In this document: in pieces, positions 49,999 to 63,099 of the stretch
Layout of the letters: the number at the start of each line of letters is the position of its first letter
Position numbering within the stretch: the stretch's first letter is position 1
Source of the DNA: Paracyclopina nana
Lineage: Eukaryota; Arthropoda; Copepoda; Cyclopoida; Cyclopettidae
Reading direction: 5' to 3'
Length of the DNA: 64,000 nucleotides
Assembly: GCA_019096065.1 (NCBI GenBank)
Contig: JAGUCH010000001.1
Span: 13,392,001-13,456,000, forward strand
The notes under the pieces: generated by a model
What the model was told of the DNA's origin: nothing
What the model saw: the letters and a program-made list of their open reading frames with translations, nothing else
Databases searched by the model: none
Position numbers and translations under genes: made by a program

Positions 49999-50340
49999 CA
50001 CAATAGGCCTGTTAGTCAAGTTAAGTTAGGTTGAAAGTTAAGTTTAGTTCAGTTCCATTCCCAGATATTTATGTAGGCAGAACTTAACTTTGCCAAACTG
50101 AACTTAGCTACAAAAAGTGTTCTCACATGCGTAGTAACTGAAGCTCGCTTAATTGAGAAAAGCTAACTTTGCTCATCAGCTGCTGATGTACAACGCGTTG
50201 GCGTGTCAGCTCAGCGGTCAACTGAACATAGCTAAAACGAACCGAACTTGGCTAGAACAAGCTGAACTTGACTGATCAAGTAAGGTTGCTGTTTTAGCAA
50301 CGTAACTTGACTAAAAATTCGAATATGGGATCGCCCTAAT
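49999..50340. repeat. word-saturated region, possible decayed TIR element
   Basis: It is filled with AAGTTAAGTT, GAACTTG and CTGAAC words. The left part has GTTAGTCAAGTTAAGTT, partly complementary to AACGTAACTTGACTAAA at the right. A right end GATCGCCCTA is visible but a matching left end is not. A shorter similar stretch lies at 51160-51285. Confidence 0.4.
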
Positions 50341-51486
50341 GAGTTAAAAGCAATTAAGTTGAACTTGAGTGGATTTGGCCGTGATAAAAAAGCTAGGAAA
50401 ATTGGAAAAGTAAGCCCAAAAGTAATGAGAGGATTTTTCCAAAAAGTCCTTAAAGACTTGGAAATATCTACAAATCTAGGACTTGAATAATAGGTACCTT
50501 CAACACGCAATGCCTCATTGAAATTACACGTTGTGAAGAGAGCCAATTTTAAGACCATAAGTTTATGTACATCTAATCAGAGAACCAGCCATTTTTCACT
50601 ATTGGCCCACTACACGGCAGATTTCAGCCCTCCATGGCTTTCACCTGAATCCGCCAGTAGGAATATGGCTTTTCTAGTTTCGCCCTATAGAGTTAGTCAG
50701 AAAAAAACCTTGTCTCACGACCTAGCTATGCTCGGGTTAGTTCGTCGCTTTAACGTAAAAAACAAAATTAGCCAATTTTTCAGGCCGTTCACATATTGCC
50801 AGCTAGAAATAGCTTAGCTAGGGTAATGTCTGGTTCACCTGCGATATAATGCTGATATTTGCAAATATGTATCAGGCACTTCCAAAATCATTTTTTAGAT
50901 TTTTTTCTTCGGATTCGGTCTTTTGGTACCAAAAGCCATCCTACAACGGTATCTAAATTCTCAGTTTCCAGTATTTCGCTATTTTGACAAAGTATCAGAT
51001 TTTACAAGCAGGTGAACAATACCTAAGCAAACGCTAAACGCTTAAAGCAAAGCAGATGCTTTTTTTGTTGAGCGAAATGATGCAACAAAAACAAGATATT
51101 TCGTTTAACATTTATAGGGTACAGCTATTTTGCTTTAAATGTTGAGCGTTTGCTGAGCTATTAGGCCGGTTCCAACAAGGAATATTAGCATAGTATAGTA
51201 CGGTAAACCAGTTAAGTCAGGTTGAGCTGAGCGCGCGAGCTAGCTGTGACCTGGCTATGCTAAAAAGTCAAGTTACGTGACTCTTTTTTTCCACATTATT
51301 CTTCAATCTAGCTGCCAAATGTCGCTCTATAGCTAGACTTTTGTTGCAGAGGTCGTACAAAAAAAATATTTATTTCGTTTTATGAACTAAAAAAGTTCGT
51401 GATATTTATTGCACATGTTTCTAGCTTGCTTTTCCAGAATGAAATAAAAATAATACATTCAAAACGGTTCTTATTCAAACACGATA
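50341..51486. other. intergenic, nothing recognised
   Basis: No supported gene; a fragment related to the word-saturated region above lies near 51160-51285. Confidence 0.4.
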
Positions 51487-51644
51487 GGGCGTTCTCATAT
51501 TGGACTTTAGCTTACCAAAACCTGATTTTGGTTAACCAAAAACCAGTTTTCGGTAGGTAGCCACTACATAGAGCTTTACTAAAACCAGTTTTTGGTTAAC
51601 CAAAATCAGGTTTTGGTAAGCTAAAGTCCAATATGAGAACGCCC
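51487..51644. mobile_element. 158-bp near-palindromic MITE, copy 2, TA-flanked
   Basis: It shares the terminus GGGCGTTCTCATATTGGAC and most of the body with 16703-16851, in reverse orientation. TA flanks both ends (51485-51486, 51645-51646). The arms are better preserved than in copy 1. Confidence 0.92.
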
Positions 51645-52299
51645 TATTAGTTTCTTTTCTCAGAAAGCTATTTCTCGATCCGCGAAGATGGTTCAGTTTG
51701 CCGGGGACGCATTTTCCTCCTCTCTCTCTCTCTTTTTGAAGCATGGATTTATGACTTATTTTAATGCATAAAATGCTCCGCGAAGCGCTTTCCATTTGAG
51801 GAAAGCCGGGCTGAGTATGTAGTACGCCATTTGAATGCCGCCAATAGTGCTGTTCTGATAGCTAAGCGTTCGTAATACTGGCAACCCGACATTTGTCTTT
51901 CTTTCTCCCATTTTTTGCTTAAAGTGAATTATACGTACTTGAAGCCATAACTAAGAACATGATACATTTGAAATGAGTTTAAAGCTACAATGGGTTTGTA
52001 AACACGAAGCACGTGATGAACATGTACTATAAATTGTGTGTCACTATATGTATTTGTATATCCAACTGGAACTTGTCAATTAACTAAAAAAAAGGCATTT
52101 GTTGAGTTGTATTTTGAGCATCAAATGTTGATTTAAAGCTCACAAAGATTGTTGACACGAGTCCATTAAACACATCATGTTAATAAAACTCATTTTTCCT
52201 TATTTACAAAATATCGGCCTCTTTCGGCATGAACCTTTTCAACTGTTTAAATGCATCTTCGAAATGGCTTTCATTGATAAGTTGGTTTCGTGTCGAGGG

Positions 52300-52541
52300 C
52301 AGAATTGTGCTCGCTCGATTGCTGCTCGGTGGATGCCTACCGAGTTTTGGAGCGCGCGAAGTCCAAATCGTCGTCGTCGTCGTCGCCGTCGGTTTCGTCT
52401 TGAGCGTTTGAGATCGTCAAAAAAGGTCTTCTTCATTGAGTCGCAAAGTAGATCGCAACCGAGTGACACACACCAAAAATCTTACTCTTCGGCTCTCGTA
52501 CAACCACAGAAACAGCAAACGTCCTCTAGAGGCATCACTAG
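52300..52541 (+). promoter_or_regulatory. candidate untranslated first exon of the bric-a-brac-like gene
   Basis: A GC-richer island in AT-rich surroundings, with a CGTCGTCGT triplet run (about 52366-52390) and a consensus donor CACTAG then GTAAGT at 52542. The next plus-strand coding exon with an acceptor is at 58619, so this fits a spliced leader exon 6 kb upstream. The frame through it (52177-52545) has no domain. Linkage is inferred. Confidence 0.4.
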
Positions 52542-55317
52542 GTAAGTCTAGTTTCATGCAGTAGCGAAGCAACACTTGTTGCGTGCGTTTTTGTTGTATG
52601 TCCAAGCCGTATACCTTAAATAGGTATAGCTGCTTTACCGAGTAACCCGCCAAGGCATACATTGCCAGGTTTACTGTTGAGGAAGAGTTGCGATAGCATC
52701 ATCTGATACATTTTATGTAGTATGTACATTGATACAGTCAGTCATATTTGGGCGATTTCAAGTTTTCTCAGAAAAAGCACCGATTTTCGTGAAATTGCTT
52801 CAAATCGGCTCAAACAAGATTATTTCATAGGCAAGATGAATAAGGTCATAAAGATTGTTTGAACAGTGAGCTTTTCATGTGCTTCTCGCACCAATTAGGC
52901 ATAGAGTCAATGATTCGCTGATAAGTAATGGTTAATTGGGGTTGTTATGTAACTAGATGTAACTACCTCGCGCTTGTCGTGAGCTGATACAATTCAGCTA
53001 CATTGCTTTCTTTCGCAAAAAAGTACGACTGCTTGATGGTTGACAACACCAGAAAATTTGAGAGACTGGCATCGGAACGTATATTCAGAATCCATGTGTA
53101 GCATATTAATTGTGTATTTTATGTACACGCACAAGCCGTGCAGTTATAACAACCCATCGTCATGATGATGAACACCTATTAAACTAGATATTTCTTGTCG
53201 CTGGCAAAAGCATAGAGGGTGGCAATAAAGTACTATGTACGAACATTTGTGATATCCAGTTTTATCTACATTTTCTTACTATTATGAATAGTATAGTATA
53301 TATACTACATACTATACTAGTACAAAGCTGCCTATCGCTAAAAGTTCGATTTGCGCTAAGCTGACAAGTTGTCAAAGCTGGGACAGAAGTCATACTTTTG
53401 GTTTTGAATATGAACAAGCATTCAGGCTATGATTGAGCTTATTGATCAAGTGATGGCTCTTCTAATTTTAACGAATGAAATTATATCGAAATATAGATAA
53501 TCTACCTCGAGACTGCTTATAAAATGGCACAAAGTTGTAAGCTTCTGCGTTCATATTGCTGAGATTTCTAGGAAGAGGTTTTCAAAAAAATTGACAGCTA
53601 AGCCAAAGCAGGCATCTAAACGAAGGATTTGGCTGGTTTATGAGCCGCTGTAATCCTAATTGCGTTGATATTAAGAACCATTCGCATTTTGAATTTGGAA
53701 AAGCAAAGCAGCTTACATAACTTGTACTGGCTGCCTTGCTCTATTGAAGCAGAGACCATGTCGCAAAACAAAGCTTTCTATTGAAGCCCGCGATGGAGTT
53801 CTCTAAAAAGAAGCAAAAGACTATTTGCAGCAGCATGTTATTGATATTTGTGAGCAGTAGCAAAAGTTCATTGCCTGGGGAAATGATTCATCGCAAATTC
53901 TTCTTGGTGAATAATTCACAGCTTAACTTCTGCATTGCTATACCGAGCTTTTTAGCATTTCTGCAAATATAGTAGTATGAGAAAAACAAAAGAAACTAGT
54001 AGCGCTGGCTGTGTGGCAAAAAATCTTCTTTTTGCATACAGAAAAGATTTTGTGCTTTCTGGCAAAAATAACAATACTTTATTCTGCTTTTCTTTGTTAT
54101 TGTTACTTTTGTGTGTGCGCAATGCTCATAATTTATTCGTTTTGCCATTTGTTGTGTTTTGCTTCGACGTCTCGTTTATTTTGTATGAGTTTTGTGCTCA
54201 ATATAAAATCCCCCCACTACTTCGATCTCCTAGTATAGTAGCATATACCAGCAGATAGTTTTCACTTCAATTTTCCTGAAAAACATCCACCGCAACTTTG
54301 GAGTAGTGAGCAACTTAAATGCATGAATGAGGTGTGCAGTCTAGTTGATTTCGATGAGGAAGTCCATTTAAAACGACCTAAAAATACGAAAACATCAATC
54401 AAGCTCTCTTCCATTGTATCCCCGTTCAAAATTAGGATTCTCGAATACATACTAACAAGTTAGGAAAGGTCACTCCATTAAGTTAAGGTTATATTCGATG
54501 ACGCAAGCCAATGTCAAATCTCTAGTACTTATCTTGGTATAATGTGTCAAAAACTCAACAGGGAAAATGTCTTTGCTTTTTTTAATTGGCATTGTTCATT
54601 CATTTTTCTGTTGTAGTCAGTTCCTTTACGGAATGCTTGAATTACGTTGTACAACTGTGGCATAAAGTACGATGGCTCACGTATGTTAAGGTTGGATAGG
54701 ATACACAACAACTTATAAAAATACTAGTACGAATTCATCATTTAGTGTATCATGTAGTACTACTACCAACAAAGGTACACTATATACCACTGACACTTTT
54801 GATGAATAATTCATTGAATACAGGAAGCTACCAGAAAATAGAAAGCCAAATGAAGCAGTGCACAGTTGGCCACAGACCCTCTCCTATCTCTTTTTGCCTT
54901 CACTCATTTTCCATCTAAAATGCTTAGTGTGCACACTGATATTCATTACGAATTAATCCACTCACAATCTAGTTAAATTATGTCAGACTGTACAAGGGAC
55001 GCGCATTAATGCTACATGAAGTTCATATAGATTTTGCCCAAGAATCTCCAAGCTGTGTGTGCATTGCGATAATAAATTGGCCAAATTGGATGGTATTTTA
55101 GGCAGCAATAAAAATGATGGAAAAGCTTGCGTAACCATAGATAGTGCATTTCTCTTATTACCAAAAGTAATGTAGGAAATAAACAAGCATAAGCATATGA
55201 TTGCTACAGTATGTACATCTTTCGTTTTGATCAAAAAGTATCCTTTCTTTCGTTACGATAAGGAATAGACTTTTAGGTTGCTTTTAGGTTCTGTTTTCTT
55301 TTGGCTCTTGCATAAGA
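52542..55317. other. probable intron sequence, nothing recognised
   Basis: AT-rich sequence with TA-rich short palindromes near 53280-53325 and no supported exon. Confidence 0.4.
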
Positions 55318-56772
55318 CCCCACCAGAACTTTGCCCGAAAATTTGGTTGAAAAACAAGGATAATTCGTGAACTATTAACATTCTTGATTATTTTTTGAAT
55401 CGGTATCAAATCGGTGACGTTTTTTCGAGTTGAGAAAGTGATTAGCACTCGAATGATTGTTTAAATCAACCAATGATTATTTAATGATTCTCTCCTAATC
55501 AATTGTTAACAATTCTTTCTCAACCTTTCAGGTATGTTCCAACCAGAATATTCAGGAACTTTTCAGGAACTTTTCAGGAATTGAATTCAGTTAATATTCA
55601 AGGACTTGATTTCAGTTATTATTCAAGGACCTGTCAAAAATTAATTTTTAGGGGAGCTTTCTAGCTTTTTGATTAAGCTTTCACTATCTTTAGACTATGA
55701 TGGATTACAGGTGAAAGTAAGAAAGTTAGAAAAGCTAGAAAGATAGTTTACCCATGGTGGATTCGAACCCATGAACCTCAGTTTTGGAATCCAGTGCCTT
55801 GCCTCTAGACCACAGAGGACCCACAACTATTTACAATATTTTTAGCTACAATATTGTGCTGAAAATGCTATAGATGGAGCTAGCTTAAATTCTTAGAGTA
55901 CTTTGAATTTTTTGTAAGTCCAGATGTCACTGAATAGTTCTTGACTGCTTAAGAAGCATTCATAATTGAAAGGTTACTGAAATTAAAAAATCATGAATAG
56001 CTGAAAAAGTATTCACATTGATTAGTTCCCAACCAAAAGTTTGTGAATTGTTCTTGAACTTGCTTTAACTATGAAAAAAATCATTCTTGAAAAGTTGTTG
56101 ACATCAACATTCCTGAATTATAATTGAATATTCAGGTTTCATTCATTATTGAGAAGTTACTGAACATAAGCTCTTGAATAGTTCTTAAATTATCAAGAAG
56201 GTTTCACTGTTGAAAAGTTGCTTAAATGAACTTTACTGAATAATTCTTGAAAAATCAAGCATAATTTATTGTTGAAAAGTTACTGAATGAAAGTTCTTGA
56301 ATAGTTCTTGAATTATCAAGAAGTATTTATCATTGAAAAGCTCATGAAATAGAAGTTCCTGAATAGTTCTTGAATAGTCAAGCAGTATTCATTAATGAAA
56401 AGTTACAGAGCAAAACCTCTTGAATAGTTCATTAGCAATCAGTAACTTTTCACACTGAGTACATGTTGAAAAGTTATTGACCTTTAAGTTCCTTATTTGT
56501 TCCCGAGTAGTCAAGATGATAAATAATCATGTTTGCTGAGAAAACAAAAATGAATCAATTGATAATGAAACAATCATCTAAGAATGTTAATTGACATTTT
56601 TGTTAGAGATTCTTTGCCAAGAATTTGAGTAATAATCATCAATGATTATTTCTGTTGGTCAAATTAACTGACTAATCGAGACAAAATCGTAGAATGATTC
56701 TTTACCGAATATGTACTCTAGAGGAATCGCGTAACATTCGTTCTCGAATCGGGAACCAAAGTTCTGGTGGGG
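55318..56772. mobile_element. 1,455-bp non-coding TIR element with internal repeats
   Basis: A 16-bp inverted repeat, CCCCACCAGAACTTTG and its complement, bounds the element. GA, not TA, lies outside both ends. The interior from about 55540 to 56480 is a degenerate array of words like TTCTTGAATAGTTC and TTGAAAAGTTACTGAA spaced about 60 bp apart. A tRNA-like stretch lies inside on the minus strand. Its termini resemble those of the element at 18313 (CCCCACTAGAA). Confidence 0.78.
55749..55822 (-). repeat. tRNA-like sequence inside the 55-kb element
   Basis: On the minus strand GTGGTCTAGAGGCAAGGC resembles an A-box/D-arm and GGGTTCGAATCC is a perfect B box. The anticodon region reads GGATTCCAAAACT. 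The two acceptor ends (GGGTCCT and CCATGGGT) do not pair, so it is probably a tRNA relic or SINE head rather than a working gene. Confidence 0.5.
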
Positions 56773-58618
56773 GAGCATTCCCAACAATTCCGAACAGACC
56801 GAAATATCTGTTGTGTCATCAATCTTATTTGCTAGGGTACGATTTTGCAAGTTGGTAATTCTCGCATCTACTTATGTAGTATAACATACAGTATTCAGTC
56901 AGATTCAGTTTAACTTGAGGATTTTAAATAGTGAAAGTTCACAACTCTGGAAAGAGGCATAAGCTTGGCAACGCAAGAGGAGAGCGAGAGAGGCAACTCT
57001 TGTTTTCTTGTAGCAATGCTACTCCTAATTTGTACTGCAATAGAGAAACCTTCGTCAGATGGTTGGAAGGAGGAAAAGGAAGATTTAACTGAGTCCATTC
57101 GTAGCATCATTTAGGAGAAAGCTGGCTTCAGATAAACATGGCAATATTTTACACAAAATAGTACGTAGAGCGATATGTCGTTGCTAGCATTCTGGTATAA
57201 AAAATATAGCTTTCCCGAAATAAAATAACAATTTCACCAGCAGTCGAGTACGTACACACCACTCACAGAGAAAGCGAGCGCTGCAAGAGAAAATGAGCCA
57301 ATGATAGAACGAGTTGGGAGCCGGTGCACAGTGGAAAATTCAGCCTTCATACCCTCCTGTGTACGGCAGTTGGTTTGCTAATAGACTTAAAAACCTACTT
57401 ACTCAGCAAACTTTCCAAATTAGTTGATACTTTTTAATTAAATCCTTTCTCCAAGGTTGCTCCTCCTTACCAACCAAGTCTAGTGTAAGCTGGAATTTTA
57501 ATAAGTACGTTGTGAAATGAAGTTACTTTATTGATGAGAGAGATCGAGAGGAAAAGGGGGAAAAGTAATGAATTTACAGCGCGCTAACCAGAATCGGGCT
57601 CGAGCTTTCTAATTTCTGAAGCACTCTGTATTTTGTAATTTTCTCTTATATGTAAATTAGCTGCTAGCTTGCTCTCTCCCCCTATGTGTAGTACACGGCT
57701 CAAATTGGAGGAAAATTATGGGGAAAATATCTTTCAAAAAATCCTTGCTGGCTTTCATCAATCAAATGCAGGACTCGTTAAAGAGAAGAGAGATCGTCAA
57801 ACAACGAAAGATAATGCCATGATCATCGATCAAATTAGAGATAGTTGAAAATTCAATTTGTTAGTGAAATTGATTGGCAAGTGGAGCTGAAAAAACTGAG
57901 TAGAACCCTTTGATAAACGTAGACTGCAGTCGTTTAATGCATGGTTCTCAATTATGCTTTGCCTCAGTTTGGAAAGCCTTGTTGGCTAAATCTGGAAACA
58001 ACTTGTTACAGTATATCAACACATGATTAAATATTAAAAAGCAAGTATCTACCCATTCTTCAAAGGCTTTTTCAATAACAAACGTTTATCTTTAAAGTTG
58101 TTCTTTTTCATTTCGCAATATGTCTGTTGGTTTGTGGCAATTTAATTTAAGATTTGGCGATCTCTCAAAAGGTGAATCTGGTCACTACAAAAGTACTTGT
58201 AAACAAAAACAAACCAGTTTTTATGTAGATTTCGGGCCAGGTCATCTGAGGCTTTTTGTCACAAAGTAACCAAAACTTGACACTTAGTGCAGTGAAGTTA
58301 CCAAAAGTCACATAGCAACACAGCACAACTCAGACGGACACAAAGAAAACAGTTTGTTTTGCTTCATGAGTTACCAGTGTAAACAGAAAGTTAACCAGGG
58401 CAAAGTTGGGCTCTTTTTGGTAAAAAAAAGTGGAAAAATTAATCAAGTCATCTGGTTAAGTTTGTTTTGGTTGCTACTTGCTAGTTACGTGGTCATCTGC
58501 CTGTCTCTCTTTGACACTATTCTTTGTGTCATGAAGTTACCTTTTTCATGACACTCCAAAAACATCAATAAAAATGTTTTGAACACAATAAATGACCAGG
58601 CCCTTCATTTTTTGTTTA
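56773..58618. other. probable intron sequence upstream of the BTB exon
   Basis: No supported gene. Purine-rich AGAGAGCGAGAG-like runs occur near 56980, 57270 and 57540. Confidence 0.4.
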
Positions 58619-58626
58619 GATACCTC

Positions 58627-61600
58627 ATGGATTTGGCCCAAACTGAGCCAGCCAATTTGGTGGCTACCAAAAGGTCTTCAACATCCACTCCAAACTCTCT
58701 GGCTTCTAGTCAAAGGGAAGAGACCCCGGACCAGCAGTTTTGCTTGAGATGGAACAATTATCAGGCAAACCTCACTCTTGTTTTTGACCAACTGCTTCAG
58801 AATGAATCCTTCGTGGACGTCACTCTGAGCACGGATGAAGGCCAAAACCTGAAGTGTCACAAGGTTGTCCTGTCAGCCTGTAGTCCCTACTTCCAACAGC
58901 TCTTCATAGACAACCCTTGCCAACATCCAATAGTCATTCTCCGCGATGTGGACTTTGAGGATCTCAAAAGTGTCGTAGAATACATGTACAAGGGAGAAAT
59001 CAATGTCACTCATCACCAATTGGGGGCCATACTTAGGACAGCTGAACACTTGAAGGTCAGAGGCCTAGATGAAATGGTGAGGTCTTCCTCCGGCGCCGAA
59101 GAGGATCACAGGGACGTCATGCGACCCCACAAGAAGAGGCGATTCTCTCCAGACACTACTTTGGAATGTATTCCAAAGCGCCTGCTCAAGACTAGGGATG
59201 ACCTGTTTGATGACCGCGTCCCTGAATCGAGGTACGAAAACAAGTCAAGCCCATTTTTACCGTACTTTTTCAAGTCAAATTTGCCAACTTTTTGGTTAAT
59301 TTAGTCGTCGAGGATTGGTTTATGTGGCCTTCAATTTCAAGTCCAGGCCTAATCTTATTTCAAAGTTGACTCTTACCCGTTAATTGGGCTCAAGTTGCAG
59401 AGTTGGTTGCCCCTAAAATAGTATTCATTTGTCTCTAGGGAAAACAACAAACCTGTCGATGAAAGCCCGGAAGACAATTTCTGCGGCCCTCAGCAACAAC
59501 AACAGTTTGACCTGAGCCGTCGTCACTCTGATGGAGCTTTGCTAAGCAGAACAAACAACAGAAACCATTGCAGCAAGCCATTTGATGACATGTCAGATGT
59601 GAAACCAGGCATTTTGGAAATGATTCAGGAAGAGCAAAGGGTGAGTGTTCGTGCTACTCAAGGTTTGAGTTAAGCCCTAAAAAAACATTTTCTTGGAGCA
59701 TGGCTGCTGTCAAAATACTAAAGAGCTTAACTGATATTGACACAAGGGGGTCCTTCATTTTAAAAGTTGGAAAAGCACAGTTCTAACTTGCAGAAATGTG
59801 CTCTGCATGCAAAAAAGCAACTAGCAGCAAAGTCAACAACTCTCATTTTTTCCATGTGTGAATGTTATAGCATTATTTACGTAAAGCTTTTTACAGAGAT
59901 CAATTTATATTTCCCTTAAAAAAATTGAACTTTCACTTTTGTCTGCCAGAGTGTTTTTCTCCAGAAACAATTTTTAATTGCTCAAAACACTTGGTTGCAT
60001 AAAAATAAAGTGACTTACAAGAAATGTTTTAATAATTTCCAAGGTAGATCTAGGCATTCGAAAATCCAGGTGCCTTGATCAAGATAAATTAATGAAGTTT
60101 GCTTAACAAACCATACTGGATTTACAGTATGCGTCTTCTGTGCCTCATAAAACTGTTCAGTAAATCAAATTATCTTCGTAATACAGTAAATAAGATATGG
60201 TGCATATAAAGTAAAAAAAGCCTAGATCTTTATTAAGAAACTCGCATAAGAGTGTCATTAAAGTTAATGTCCGTAAATCCCAAGTTTTTTTATTTTTCTT
60301 TCAAGAGAAGAAAAAAGAAAGCTGTGGAGCACTAAAACTTGCTTCTTTTGCCGACTTTAAAACTATTGATTTTGTTTCCCTCTAACTCTCTAGCTTGCAG
60401 AAAAACATTTATACATAAAAACGGAGGAGACCAGGCTATAAAAGATAAAATGTTGCTCGATGTTACATACCATAGCAGAAGCAGTGAGAAAAGCTGTTCT
60501 GCTCTGAAAAAAGCTCGATTTCCTTTGGAGAGAAGTGCAATCAGGAAAATACTATTAAAAATCCTGAATGGTGATACCCTAAACCGTTTTTTTTCTAGAG
60601 TGCCTTTTAAAAAGCCAACTTTTTAAAAGGTAGAAAGGAAGTTTTGTTCATCAACTTTTGCAAATTGCAATTACTACTACTAGCTTCTACAGCCTTGGAT
60701 TTTCTTCTCTTTTTCTTATGCAACAATATTTCATCAAACTCAATAGTTAATCAATTTTGGCAATAATTCTATAAGATCTCAATTGTTCGCTCAAAAAGCC
60801 TCATCTCTATCGAAAAAGTGGCTTACATCACAAGATGACTTAGTTTTTTTTAGAAAGCATACTTCAGAATTTAGTTTCACAAAGAGCTTATCAACTTATT
60901 TACGCAGGAGTAGTGAAGTTTTTTGGTCTTTTTAAAGATCTGCACTTCACCCCATTGCTGTGTGGTGGCTGCTGCTGCTGCTGTGTAAATATGAAGAAGG
61001 AAAGTTGAGTACTATTTTGACTCTTTTGCTGTCTTTGACGTGGAAAAATAATATTTTGGAAGAAGTAAAAGGGATGGAGGAGCTAAAATTGAGGTCGGAT
61101 CACAGCAAAAAGAGAATGTTTTTCTCGAACTACGACAATACTATAAACTCTGTTTTTCTTACCCGTTCCGCAAAAATGAGGAAGGAGTAGACCAAACAAA
61201 AGACCGAAATAAAAGGTTTTTTTTGAAGAATCAAAATTTCGTAAAATTAGTTGAGTAAATCAAAGCAAGCTGTGATAAATCTTGCTTGACTTATTACTAA
61301 AAATGCTGCTTGAAACTCAGCAGCACATAAAAGTTTAATGAAAATGGCTGCTGCTTTTAATCCTGCTCATTATGCATTCACAAAGTCCTGAATGCCATAA
61401 ATAATGCTGCTGAGCTTTCAAATTACCAAGTTTGATTGGATTTGAGTTGATTGCATGAGCCGGAGGATCATGGAGGCCAAAATTCAATATTGGAGCATCA
61501 ATAATTCACGACAAAGTCATAGATATTTCTCTTTGATCCTTTTGGCTTCTCCGTGCAAAAACTGGAATAACCAGTCCCAAAAATAAGGGCTGGCCGTATT

Positions 61601-63099
61601 CTACAACAATTCTCATTAATAATTGAATGTTAGCTTTTCACAGGCTCATCGATTTTGCCCCCCGTCAAACTTTAATGAGAATTGTTGCATTCTAATTTTG
61701 ATTGGTAGTTATTTGTTGCCACAACACTCATTACGTACTACTTTTGTAATTATTTTGGCATGTAGTATACCTAAAAAGAAATCGGTCGTTTGAGTGCCTT
61801 GAGATAGCATTGCTACTATTTTCTCTTGATTTTCATAAAGTCAACATCATTCCTCATTTGTCAAAAAGTACAATTGGTACATTTTTGCATAAGCAAAGTG
61901 GAAAAGTGCATTTTCTTCAACTTTGCGGAATTCAAAGGGAGTTTCCAGAAACTTTAGGACACAGTAGGAGCAGCAGCTTTTACTTCAATTCGTTAGCAAA
62001 ATCAAAGTGTGTGCATGTTTGCTAAAGGTTAGATTGCCATTGAATAAATCATGGCCATAGATGTTTACTCAACAGCTCAAACTGCATAAACATAAGTAAA
62101 AGAAAGCAGTTGAAAATCGCAAAAATGTGCTCCGTTACAAAAATACTCGTGTGAAATATGCGTGTACGTATCTTAAGAGAACTAAAGCCTTGGATAACAT
62201 GCCTGCATGTTACATAATCACATGGTGTTTTTGCTTTGCAAAGGTTTTTTTTCTAAGAAGAAAGCAACCCAAAGCTCCACACCATACGAACGCTATTCAC
62301 ATGTAGTTTAGGTTTGTGATGTTTATGCTTCCGAAGGAAAATCAAAGGCATATCCTAGATGATCTATAATGTAAGGTGACCCCTTATCTCAGCTGTACTT
62401 CTACACTTCATCTGACTATGCTATGGAAGGGCTTCTGACGAAAAAAGTAGAGTTCTATGAATCGTGAGTTTCACGAAAAAGCTGTCAGATGATAGAAAAC
62501 GCCATATTTAAGCAATTCTTGAAGTAAAAATTCCATGTCTGGTAAAGCTGATTAACAAGCTTCTCCCACTCGAGCACTAAAAAATTGGCGCTAAAATCTA
62601 AATTTGAATTTCCCGCTTTTTCATTGAAGCAAGCAGCATAAGCGCCACAGCACTAATGACGAAAGAACTAAAATAAGTTTAGTGAATTAACTTGCATACT
62701 TCCGTCTAGAATTGTCATAGTGGATGGCCTTGGATTTTTCATTGTTTTGAAGAGGAATAGAAGCCTTCGCTTTTGAGAGATTGAATTCAACCGAAACAGC
62801 ACGAGTTAGATTCGCCTCAAACTTTGCCAGATTAGTCAACCAAAAAAAAGTGCTCCTTCAAGATTGCAGTTTTTAGTCTGTATTTTAATTAAAATTTCTC
62901 TTCATGAGGCCCATTTTTCAAGCTCTAAAACTAATTAATTTTTAGGCTAAAATGTTGGAGGCCTCGCAAATCACGCAAAATTGGATGCAGGCTGCAGCGG
63001 CCGCAGCTGCTGCGGCTGCGGCTGCGGGTGCCACGCCCTCCACACCTTTGGCCACCACTCCACCCTCGAACAACAACCACAGCGGGCCAATTCCTTCAG
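58627..63099 (+). CDS. BTB/POZ transcription factor, bric-a-brac-like (3' end outside window)
   Basis: Three coding exons (58627-59231, 59439-59640, 62946-63099) join in phase and end on a donor, so the gene continues beyond the window. ATG 58627 follows an acceptor (TTTTTTGTTTAG at 58618). The BTB domain (about residues 35-155) reads DQQFCLRWNNYQANLTLVFDQ, FVDVTLS, CHKVVLSACSPYFQQLF, HPIVILRDVDFEDLKSVVEY and MYKGEINVTHHQLG, closest to Bric-a-brac/Pipsqueak-type proteins as I recall them. After it come a basic patch (PHKKRRF), a Gln run, and in exon 3 MLEASQITQNWMQ followed by a 13-residue-scale alanine tract and Ser/Thr/Pro-rich sequence. The DNA-binding domain is not in the window, so the class (HTH-psq or zinc finger) stays open. 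Long introns suit a regulated developmental gene. Confidence 0.88.
59641..62945 (+). other. long intron of the BTB gene
   Basis: A 3.3-kb intron from a GTGAGT donor to a TTTTTAG acceptor. Frames inside (60339-60626, 60960-61190) have no domain or splice support. A small inverted repeat (CAACAATTCTCATTAA with its complement) occurs at about 61602-61687. Confidence 0.6.

Noticed and set aside
52177..52545. 122-residue frame with an Arg run
   Set aside because: The Arg run comes from a CGT triplet repeat; the segment is better explained as an untranslated leader exon ending in GTAAGT.
55749..55822. Functional tRNA gene
   Set aside because: The B box is perfect but acceptor-stem halves do not pair and it lies inside a transposon-like element.
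60339..61190. Two frames in the BTB intron
   Set aside because: Composition is Lys/Leu-rich noise, and neither has matching splice sites in phase with the flanking exons.
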